Assembly (NCBI GenBank): GCA_002633025.1
Contig: NMRB01000952.1
Location: 169,461-233,460 of the forward strand
DNA from: Notospermus geniculatus
Lineage: Eukaryota; Nemertea; Pilidiophora; Heteronemertea; Lineidae
DNA length: 64,000 bases
Reading direction: 5' to 3'
How positions within the stretch are numbered: position 1 is the first letter of the stretch; every line of letters starts with the position of its first letter. Both the position numbers and the translations under genes were made by a program. The notes beneath the pieces were generated by a model, which ran no database searches, had not been told where the DNA came from, and saw only the letters and a program-made list of their open reading frames with translations. Below, in pieces: positions 32,760 through 44,700 of this stretch.

Positions 32760-35700
32760 TTAGAAAGGATACACAGAGGCAGTTTCTGAAGGATTTCCAT
32801 GGTGCAGACTCAGGCCAACGTCTCGTTGAAACTTGCTGAGCCACTCGCGATGTTCCGCTAACCTGTCTTCTGTGGGGATACTGTTTGATTGGAGATTAGT
32901 TAGCGGACCTTTGAAGTTGTTCAATGCATCCCTGGAACAGTAGACAAGAAAAGATGGAGCACTGACAGGGCACAGCTTACAGTTTCTGGGCAGATTGTTT
33001 AGTACTGCTTTGATTCTTTGCAAACAGACAGTTGGAAGACAAAACAGCAGGGCCGACCACCACGAAACTACGATAGCACTAACAGGGCCTAACAGAGAAA
33101 TTTTGTAATGGTAAAAGCCATTGCATACCTCTCCGTTAGGCACTGTTAGTGCTATCGGAGTTGCGTGACGGCCCGCCCTGGTGACTGAGAATCAACAGGC
33201 AGTCACACTGTACGCTGTTGGTTGATGGCTCACACACTTCACGTCTTGTCATCATACACGAGAGTGATTTCACAACTTCCGTAACTTACCTCCCAGAGAT
33301 AGGCCCAAAGGAAATGTTTGGCCGGGATGAACTGAAGGAGGACAAGGGTGGACGGCGATCTGAAAATGAAGGGAGGTGATACTGTATAGACAAATCCCAA
33401 ATTGACGTGAACAAAAAATATCTGTGCACTTCCGCCGAAATCGCAAACACAACCTTGATCTGAAGCTGAATATGTGACACAAACTGACAACCCCGTCAGA
33501 GTCGACCATCGCTGAATCATGAATTGCGTCACGTCAGCTTGTTTCAGATCGAGGTTGTGTTTGCGATTTTGGCGGAAGTCCACAGATCTTCGAGAATCGT
33601 CTATTGTACTCAGGTTGGTGAGGAGCCTGTGACCCAAAACAAATGGTTTCATTATCAGATTTTATCAGCAGGGCTGTAGTCTGTGGCACAGTGGAATCAT
33701 CATCACCTGTCTCCTCTGAGGTTCTGGGTTGATCCCTGGTTGAAACCAGGGGCCGGTTGCACAAAGAATCTTAAGTCTAAGAACAAACTTAAGTCTGAAA
33801 TGAAGTCATCTGATTTGCTGAAACCTGGTCACATGATGACTTAAGTCCAACTTTAGACTTAAGATTCTTTGTGAAACTGGGCCCAGGTCTTTATCTGATA
33901 CCACAGAAGAAAGTTAGAAAGCACTTGTGTGGTCAGATTTGGAAACGGTTTACTGTGCAAGCTAAAATGTTCTGACTCGGCACCATTTCAACTGAATTCT
34001 AGTTGAACTTACCAATAAATACAGGAGCTACAAGCAAAAAGAAACAAGCAAGCAAAATGTTAGATCTAAAGCAAAATGGAAACCAATGTTATGGGGGTGG
34101 GGTGGGGTAAGGATTGTTAGGAGCATTATATGATCAGGAAACCGTGTAAACTATTATGACATCAAATGTCGTCATAAGTGCACTGGCAATCTGTGCAACA
34201 AAACAAACCCAACATTTAACTGCAGCTGGTTGCAAGTGCAAGCTCATCTGTTAGATCTTAGTTATCTGGACTCTCAGCTATGTTAGCCAAATTTGCTCAC
34301 GTTATAACTCAGAGAAACGGCAGCAAGCTTACCCCCAAAATATTTCCGCCACTTCCTCTCCAGAGCGGCCTCTGCGCTCTCAAATGCTGTGTTTCCCCAG
34401 TCAACTTTCGTGACGGGTTTGGATCTGAAGGAGAAAATGGACAAGATGAAGAAACTTGGGAATTATCACAAATCTGTTCTACGTCGATCCCCGATTTCGA
34501 TGGGGACCCTAGCCCACTGCCTCGAGTCGACCATTGCTGAATCATGGATTGGGCCACATCAGCTGGTTTCAGATTAAGGTTGTGTTGCGATTTTGGCGGA
34601 AGTGCGCAGATCTGGGAATTTGGGATTTGTCTATAAGACCGGGTTTGGTGAGCTGCCCTCTATCATAGCTAGGATCCCCACTGAGCTGTAATAATCGATA
34701 GTAACTCACATGTATGGATTGACGGGCTGCCAACTGTGTAGAGGATATGTCGGAGGTTCTCGGCTCACGGGGGCCGGGCGATCTGTAACAGATAGAAATA
34801 GAATCATGATCGTATTGAGTGCAGACTATCCCTTCGTGCTGGGGTCAAACAGCGTAAGGTTGGCTTTAATCTCAAACCGCCCCCCCACCCCTTTATCAGG
34901 GTTTCCGCCAGAGGGGGGGCCGGGGGGGGGGNGGGCTGAGCCCCCCCCCTCAACTTTGCAGAGTAGTGATTTAAAGTTCCAGTTTTTCACCAAGTGTGAT
35001 GTGCAAATAATGGCATGAGGTTCAAAATCGCAAAATATTTTTGGTTGAGGGGAGGACACCCCCCTCGAGCTCCCCCCGGGCCCGCGAGCCCCCCTCGCAA
35101 TATTTTCTGGCGGAAACCCTGTTTATGATCCATACCTTCATTCTGTGCCAGCGTAGCTGGAGTTTGAGGCAGATTCAGCATGCTCATCACCCTCCCAAGA
35201 TCGTCGTTCAGTTTTTTGATCGAGCCGATCACGTCAGCGCCGACTTGATTCCCGAGCTGGTTTTCTATTCGTTGATTGGGAGGATTCTGCATCCCAACGT
35301 GCAAACTCGGCATCGAGAGGAATTTGTTCTTCATGCCGAGGTTCAGAGCTGAAAGATGAGAAATTTGACGTGAGCTAGGCTTTACAGCTTCAGTAAAAAA
35401 ACCCATCCAAGTGAGGAACATGAGTAGCTTGAGATGGCCTCTTCTATTATACTTACCAGGGCCAATAATGCTTAGGCTTCAGCCTTGACGGAAAAATCAA
35501 ATACACCTCCCCCACTCCTCCTCCCCCTCCCCCCACTCACCTTGAGGTAGATTCAAATCTTCAATATAGATATCATTACTTCCGACCCCAGAACTTTCAT
35601 CAGAACTGCTGTGATCAAGATCGAGGGCGTCCAGACCTCGGGAGTATTTCTGATCGTGTCCAGCACTTAGATATGGCTTGAAGAAACTGTCGGTGTCGGA

Positions 35701-38700
35701 GGAAGACTGGAAAAGACATGAAAAAGATGTGATGACTTCATTATGGTGTGCATAATTAGAAAGCCAAGTCGTTAAAAACTGTACAGTGAGACCAACCTCG
35801 TCCGATTCCAGCGCCATCTGCAGCTGCCTCACTTTGTGTTCCTTCTCCTTCAACAACCTTGTCCCCTGGGTCATATTCTGGAAGATACTGTCGAGTTCTT
35901 CAGCCTCTTTTTCGAGGTTGGCTTCGACGTCGTGGAGCATGTGGGCGCTGGTGGAGGAGATATCCTGAAAATATACGTTCTCTGATCAATTTTAATCCTG
36001 ACAGACGGGGATACGAGAACACAGGATTCCCACGAAAATGTCAATGAAATGGTCCATGGACCATGTGCTCACCTGTGTGAATGTACCAGAACAAATGACA
36101 AATGTTAAATCGAAATGTTCCCGGGCAAACCTTGAATTCCAGGTCGAGGATATCCAGACGCCTGATTCACACCAAGTTTGAAGAGTACAAGGTCAAATAG
36201 CCATGAAACGTGCCACCAAATGACAAAATTTTGAACTTTGACCTCTGTGGCCTTGAAAAGCAGGTCAAACCAAAAACCCGTTACGGTACTTGTCATGTTC
36301 CAATGGTGAAAATTTGGAGACAATCCAGACATAGGCCTAGCCTAGTTGAGGAATTATTAGAATTCGAGTTTTCGTTTTTGCCACCTGATGTACAAGGTAA
36401 GAATCGAATCGGAGACCAAAACTTGGTGTCATAGGTCAACTGATATAGGGCTTTATATGCAGCAAGTTTCAGGTCAAAGCCTAGCAGTTACCAGGTTACG
36501 AAACATGCCACCAAATGGCAAAATTTCGAACTTTGACCTAAGTGACCTGAAAAGTAGGTCAAATCACAAACCTGTTACATAAATGTCAATTATCCTCATT
36601 AGATACAGCTGTGATAAAAATTTGGAGACAATCCTTTCATTAGTTCAGGACTTATTGCACTTTTTGTGCTTTGGGTTTTGGTGACCTGATCTAAAAATGA
36701 TGATCTACAGACCTTGATCACAAAATGATAGCCTACAGCCTACTTTTAAAGCTTTCTTTTATAATGCCCGGGTATATAAAAAATAAGTAGGCCTATTGAT
36801 TTCAGATTGGTGACCGACAATGGATTATCAATTTGATTACATGATGACTTACATGTATAGAGCAGGGTGACACCTGTAGATTCCGTTCACCAAGCATGGC
36901 CAATCGCACCTAAGTCCTTGAACCGTCACAAGTGGCATGTCTGTACCGCCGAACCGGTAGTGTAAGTTCAAACTCGCGCATATTTTCGCGTGGTCTACTT
37001 CACCTTGGATATCGCGGCCATTGTGTTATGTAGTTATGTCAAGAGTCATGATAATCTATGCGGGAAGTACGTTTTAAAACTTTCTGTGTTCGGGGGTCGA
37101 TTATGTGATAGGCAAGGCGAGACGGAGAAGGCACGCCGTCTTGATAAATGCTTGATCCGTGTCGACATCATTCATTCTGGTGTGAAGATGACGGCATCCT
37201 CTGTGTTCAGAGTTTTGACCCTAATTGTGACAATTGGGTCGGTTTACTCCACTGCCAATGTGACTCAAGCATATCCTGCCTGTACCAACAACTGTGGTAA
37301 GCACTCAAGCCATTTTTCACTTGCTGAATTAGAACTACATGTACCGGTAATTCTACCTGGGTCGTTGACAGGGATACGAGGCCAGGGGCAAATCCAGTAT
37401 TTTTTTCAGGAGTAGAGGGGTCTTGAGTTGGAGGAATGAGCTTGACTTATTCTTCCAAAGTCTGATCGAGGATGGCATAGCGCAAAGAACAACGAAGGTG
37501 TGCTCCGGCAGGGCCCTCAGAAAATTTTAGAATCTCGATGCTTTGCAATTTCAGCCAAATAAGACAACTCGTGTGAAAAGACTTTATGTATTCAAGCATT
37601 TTGCAAACCTGTGAGCAGTGAAGGCACATCTGATGAGATGCGATTTGTGGCCAATCCTGACGTAAAATATGTCGCTGACGGGATCAGGGGTTCTCCCAAG
37701 GAACTAAGTTGCGGAATCCTGAGCAAAAATCATTGCTTGCTGAGAGCAGGGAGGGGGCCTTTATTTCATAATTGGTGTATCAGGAAATTCTCTTCATTTC
37801 AGACGTTTCGGTGGAAGACTTTGTTTGTCATGTGGGTCTGATTCAATCACACTATGTCACAGTCTCTTGCAATGTGACATTCATGAACAGGGATAGAACG
37901 CACAAGATTGTGGAAGGTTTGTTATCATCGGCTTTTTGCAAGAATTTTGAATTGACCTGTCAAACAATTTCAATTGGACTAGAGAAGACCTCATGTGATT
38001 TGGCGAATGATAGAGAAAAAGACCAGGGACGGATCCAAGATTTCGGAAAAGAGGGGGCGCACTGTGCTAGAAACGTTGAAATCTGCGGTGAATTTCAATG
38101 ATTTGCTCCAAGTTTTAGAATTTCACGGTCGATTTTAAAGATTTTTTGGCCGAAAGGGGGGCGTGCGGCGGGTGCGCCCCCCCCTTGGATCCGCGCCTGA
38201 AGATAGAAGTACCACTTTCAATTGGGCGTGAACAGATTAAAAACAGTTGTGGACCAGCTCCAACCAGGTTGTTGTTTATACTTTATGGAATCGGAGAGAG
38301 AAGTTTGTAGTTGCTAGCTGTTAATTTGTTCTCCGTTGACGTNCGACCCCCCCCCCCCCCATATCCTTGGCAAAGATTTTTTTTTGTTCTGAGATGCCAG
38401 GAAGGTGCACTGGCATCTGAGAGACCCCATAGATTTGGTCTTCCCCAAGTATTAAACTGTGGTCTCCACATACTACCTCTTTCTATTAAGGTAGATTCAT
38501 TTTGCGCTTTGCGCTTGTCCGTTTCCTATGTGAGTGCGTGGTAGAAAAAGTAATTTTATTTTTCGTACCACACATAAACAGAGGAAACGGACAAGCGCAA
38601 AGCCAGAAAGTATGAATCGAGCTTTAGTGTCTGTTTTCTTGTCTTTTAGAGCGGCCTTTTCCCACAGGAATCTAAAGTACTTCATGGAAAATGCAGAATG

Positions 38701-41700
38701 CCGCTAAAGAATATTCAGCAGCCTAACTATATCTGTGTGTGTTGCCCAAGACCACCTAACGCATCCTATACCGCAGATAAGAACAAGAACAACAACCAAA
38801 AATGTGTCAACATGACTACAAAGCTAAGCATCATTGAGGTAGGAGGCCCAACATCGAAAATAGCTCGCAACCGGTATTGCCCCTTTTTTTTGACAGCTGG
38901 TGCCGCCATCGCTGTTCACGCCACTCTCCATGGACAGACTACTTGTTGGCGAATGGACCGGATGTACTATGTACATTTTGTAATGGTTTTTTGTTGTTCA
39001 TATTGCTGCCACTAGGAATTTTTTTCTTTCATATCAGATTATTTCAATAATATTGGTTGTGTTATAATTTAGGTGACCAAACTCAAATAACTTTTACTGT
39101 TTTTTTTTCAGAATGAAAGAGCCAAGAGTGGTGTCAAGCCAGACAAATCAACGAGGGTGGTTAGTGGGGTTGTGAACCTCCAATTCTCCACTTTTTGGTT
39201 TTTTTTGGTTCCAACCATAGCCATCGCCTTTTGCTGGTCCAGTGGTTGCTTCACAGTCACAATCTCCTGATTGATTTGTTGCTGTGGAAGCTGTTGTACT
39301 TTTCTCACTGCATTGCATTTGGACAGACTGATCTTATGTTCATTGTATTCAATTCAGTGAAGTACCGGGTATTTATGGATAGCCAGAGAAGCATTTTGTA
39401 AAATTCAATAAAAAAATAAAATTTGGATACAATAATACCTATCTACCTTCTCTGCAAGAGTTTTTCCATGTATTTAATACTAATAAGGGACTGAGTGCAT
39501 GGTGCAATGGTTGTGCCAGTGTGACAGGAATGTTACTCCTCCAAGTTCAGATCAATAGCCCCAGCGGTTACGAAACGTGCCCTGCTAACGGATGACGACG
39601 ATGATGACGGACGACAACGACGATGGACGACGTACACCGCATGACAACTATAGCACACAGGTGAGCTAAAAAGGAGGGCAATGAGTCTTGCACGGGCCCT
39701 GGAGAGAACCTCAACACTACCTCCTGATGCATCAGGTCCTTCTTGAGTTCCATCTTTGCCGCCCTGAGTGCCGCCTGCCGCCGTTTCAGAGAATGACGTT
39801 GTTTCTTCAAGAACTCCTTAGCGAGCGTGATGGAATCATTTTCACGGGCGAGGTGTTCTTTGACGTTGCTGGAAAACCAGAAAAATAAGGCAATTTAGGT
39901 CAACATAGGGTTCAAAGACAAGCACTGGCTACATGTACATGTACTGTTGAAACATTCAGTATTTGTTATACCATGAGCAGCGAAAGGGTTAAATTGGAAA
40001 CAGACCTGAATTTCGTGGGGAATCTGTGATGTCTCTTGAGCAGTATATCATCAGTGAGGGAATCATCGTCACTCAGGTCCTGGACGGAGGTCTTCTTGAG
40101 GCGATGTCTCTGTAATACTTCCTCCTTGATTTGATCTGAAAGAAAACGACCAGTTGAACAGAAAGAGTTGAGAGCCAAGTGCCAAATATGGCAGTACAGA
40201 GGCCGTGCAATGACGTCATCCTGGCGGCCATGCTGGAGGATACAGGCCTTGACAGGGCGCAGATGTGTGACGTGACCTGCGTGAAATGTGCCACACCATT
40301 GTTTGACGTACGTCATCGGGACATGCACGGCTCATTTCGCTGCGCCTCTGCAGCATGTGCCCCCAGCATGGCGGCTTGTGACGTCANNNNNNNNNNNNNN
40401 NNNNNNNNNNNNNNNNNNNNNNNNNNNNNNNNNNNNNNNNNNNNNNNNNNNNNNNNNNNNNNNNNNNNNNNNNNNNNNNNNNNNNNNTTGAGACTCTCCG
40501 GTGCCTCACTAGGTGGCTCTCTCGTCAGGGTTTCATCAGCGGCTGATTCCTCCCCTGCTGTTTTCCTCTCCTTGTCAAGATCAATACTGTCACGTAAAAT
40601 CCTAGAAACAAAGTTCGTTGGAATTCAGGCTTTATACAAGTTATAACCCTTAAAATGTCAGAGGCGACGACTGCCGACACAAGGACCTGAAATTTCCAAG
40701 TTTACTCACCTCACTTTCTTGGCATAACTATCCCGCGAACGCCTCAATTTTGCAACATCCGTTTCGACCCCCGTCTTCTCTCGCTGGAGATTATCCAACG
40801 ACTTGCGTTCCTCACGGATATCCTTCTGTATATTCTCTCTCTCCACCTGCATACGTTCCATCTCCTTCGTGTGAAGTGTGACCGTTCGTTTTGATAAACT
40901 CTCTTCCTGTTCCTTCTCAAATCTGTCCAGTTCGTCACGGAACATTCGCCGACGTTCCTCCAATTCTCTTTCCTGGAATTGATAATTATGATTTACACGT
41001 GATGTGAAGTCAAAATGAAAACACAAAACTGATTTTGGCACGGACTAACCCTACAGGGTGGACACTGGCAGGGTGGACCAAACAGGGATCAATGGAGGGC
41101 GGACCTCTGAAGGGGTGGACCAAGGCCGGGGTGGACCAAGGCCAGGGTGGGCCAAGCCAGGGATGGACCTAGCAAGGGTGGCTCTTGGAAGTGGTGTGGA
41201 CCTTGCAGGGGTGGATCATACAGGGGCGGACGTAGGCAGGGATGGACCTTGGTCGAAAAATCTTGGTACCGGCAGAATTTCTTACCTGTCTCTCCATTTC
41301 TTTCACAAGTTTCTCCAGCTCTATCCGTCTGTGATCAACAAAATGTTTTCTTTCTTCAAGCTTCCTCTCCTGGAAAACAAACAACCGATGAAAACATGGG
41401 ATTCGTCCGTGGTTAAGTTCATCAGACACCAGACGGTGGCGCTGTTTACAGCCTCATCCAGAGGAGAAGACCATGAGAAAGATACAAATGCCCCTTTCTT
41501 GGTGATAAAAAGTTGAGATTTTTCAACTTACCTCAACATCCACTTCCTTCGTTTCCTTATCCATTGTAATCTTTCTCTCCGTTACTTTCAGTTCCTGAAA
41601 CCAAATAAAACCAGGCTGTCATCACAAAAACCAGACAGGCACCCTTCTCCAAGGAAGGGAGTTAGTGTTTTTCAGCCATTCTTGACAATCTAGACCACGA

Positions 41701-44700
41701 AAAGTTGAACCACGACCTCTCACACTGAAGGCCTACGTGTAGAGAACACTACCCCATAGAGACTCATCACATTAAAAAAAGCCGAATTCACCGTTCCCTA
41801 CCTCCACGTTATACTTCTCCTTGAGCTGCTCTCGTTTCTTATTATACTCCTCCTTGATATACTCGACCTCCCGATCATGCTGCGCCGCCATCTCCTGTCG
41901 AACTTTATGCAAATTATCCTCGAGTTCTTGTTTATCTTTTCGTTCCCGATCACGATATTCCTCTTGTGTCTTACGGAAGTTTTTCTCGTGTTCAGCACGA
42001 AGACGACTGATTTCTTTCTGCTGTTCTTCCTTGATTTCCCTCTTTCTGTCCTGGAGGACGTCCTCGAGCTGAAAAAAGAGAAACGAATTCAAACATCTTC
42101 CGCATTGATGGATCTTGTTTAGTACTGCAATGGTGCGAACTCCCCGGATGGGGATGATGGTACCACTGTAGCACGGGCCTTGATAACTTGGGATATTGGC
42201 ACCACTGCAGCACTGGCCTCTACAGCTGGAGATATTGGCACCACTGTAGGACTGGTCTGACAGCAGGGATGTTGGCACCACTGTAGCACTGGCCCGACAG
42301 CAGTCATGTTGTCACCACTGTAGCACTGGCCTCACAGCAGTCATGTTGTCACCACTGTAGCACTGGCCTCACAGCAGTCATGTTGGAACCATTGAGAAGT
42401 GTTCAGAATAACATGTATTACCTACCCCCTTTTCTAAATCTTCGACAGCCTTCTGTCTCTCTCTAACAGCCTTTAGCTCAGCTTCCTGTTTCTGTTTCTC
42501 AGCACTGTGCAGCTCCTGGAGCTGTTCTTTCAATTTTTCTACATCCTGCAATTCAGACAAGAAATCTTGACAAGTTGTCCCTCTATAATCACTCTGTCTG
42601 TGCTAATGAGCCCAAGTTCAAGTCTCGGGCAAAAGAACAAAGCCAACATGCCACAAACCTTCTCATGTTTCTCGACCAGTTCCTGCCGAGCCTGTTCCAT
42701 CCTGTACGCGTGTCGCTTCTCAATCTGTTCACTCTCGTCTTGGAGCTCGTTCCTCAACCGATCCCGCAGCTTATCCAACTGCTCCAAGTTTTCATTTTCG
42801 AGTCGTTTGCGTTCTTTTTCACCGAGTTCACCAACCTGTGGAGAAAAATAGGGATTCAGAGACCTGTTCACTTCATCAATGAATATCACAGCTTCGGTCA
42901 GATTCTGCGAAGCCTGCATTTGAGAGAAGGCTTTGGACAAAGAGTGAGAGGGATTCATCTTGTGTATGTTGGAAACAGAGCCCAAAACACCATCTTGTTT
43001 GGGATTTGAAACACGGTGCAATAGACCTCCTTACTTCTTTTTTGATCCTCTCTAACAAAGCCTCTTTCTGACTTTCCAAGTCCTTTTTCTGTTCGTCTTG
43101 GAGGGATTCCAGCTCCTGGCGAAGCTTGGTCAGGGCAGCATCCGTATCTTTTCTGAAATTGACAGGGTGTGTGTGAAGTCAGGTCATATACAACAACAGC
43201 TGACATAGCTTTGTACTGTACCCCCAGTTATGTGGCATGGCCTAACCTGCCAGCCTGGAGGATTTTCTTCACAGCCTAGTGGTTTGTGTGCCTGGCTTGC
43301 AGTCCAAACTGTCTGCTAGATGGGTCTGAGACCCCACAAGGCAGCATGGAAAGATGCTAAAAGTCTGACAATATAACCCGTACCAAGACAGCAGCTGTAA
43401 GTTTCGAACATGGACATTACAATAGACAAATCCCAAATTCCAAGTTCTGCGCACTTCCGCCGAAATAGCAACAAGAACCTCGATCTGAAACCAGCTGACG
43501 TGACGCAATCCGTGATTCAGCAATGGTCGACTCTGACGTAACGTCGTCCAAGTCACTGTCGTGGGGTTCTCTGCGTCACGTCATTCAGTTTCAGACCGAG
43601 GTTCTTGTTGCTATTTCGGCGGAAGTGCGCAGATCTTTCCCGTTTACGTCAATTTGGGATTTGTCTATGGCAAGACCAATGACCAGTTTTTATTTTGTAA
43701 ACGAACAAGAACCAAATAAATCTACAATCTTCTCACCTTATTTTCTCCTCCTCAACTTCTAAATCTTTCTTACACTTTTCATGAATCTTTTCCATCGTCT
43801 GTTTTCTGTCTTCCTCCATTTTGGTTTCCTCTTCTTTCGTTTCCTTCTCATGTTTATCGCGGAGATTTCTGAAAATAATGACAAAAGGAATCATGACGGA
43901 GAGATATCACCCGAAATCACTTCCACAACTTTGTGTCGTCAAAATATCAAAAAGTTTTTGACGAAATCTTACTTTATTTCTTGTGAACTTTCCTCCTTCA
44001 TCTTCCTCTTCTCTTCTTCCTGTTCTTTTTCAACTTCTTCTTTGATTTTCTTCAGTTTTGCATCTTTGTCCTGCAAATTATGACGTAATTGAGCATCCAC
44101 CGAGAGATTTTGAAGGTTTGTCGCCATCTTGGGTTGCGGCAGACAATTTAAGCCAGTTTCTAAGGTGGTATGACCAAAAGGGACCATGACAGAGGGTCTG
44201 GGGGTACTAAAACCTAAAAAAAAAAAATTCTAACACGGCCTAGAATTAACACTGGACTCTGTGCAGTTAGGCCAGGGGCAGTTGACTATCGAGTGCTGAT
44301 TGGACAGTTTTTGGAGCAGCCTGGAATATCATTTAGGGATCAGACAGGGACTGTTTCAAGTCATTTTGATGTGCCCTCATCTCACCTCTAGTAACTCCAG
44401 CTTAGCGTCCTCGAGTTCCTTCTCTAACCGAGACCTCATCTCCGTCAGAGCTTTTTCATTCGCTGTTTTTATCTTTTCCTCTTCGTCTTTGAGCATCTGA
44501 CCGTTCTCAGCGAGTCGTCTGAAAGAGAAGTACCATGGTTATCAGGGTGGAGAGGCGGTTAAACCAATGATGGAGAGCAGAGCTGTCAGAGTGGTGCAGT
44601 GGAAACATCAGCCCCTGTCACCACTGAGGTGCCAGGTTCAATCCCTGGTCAGACCTATAGAAAGGGCGACTCTCTCTGACACCACAGTCTTTCTCCAGGC

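Noticed and set aside
36990-37187. Upstream extension of the nested gene
   Set aside because: The frame is open, but the Met at 37188 is directly followed by a good signal peptide, and the upstream residues look like 5' UTR.
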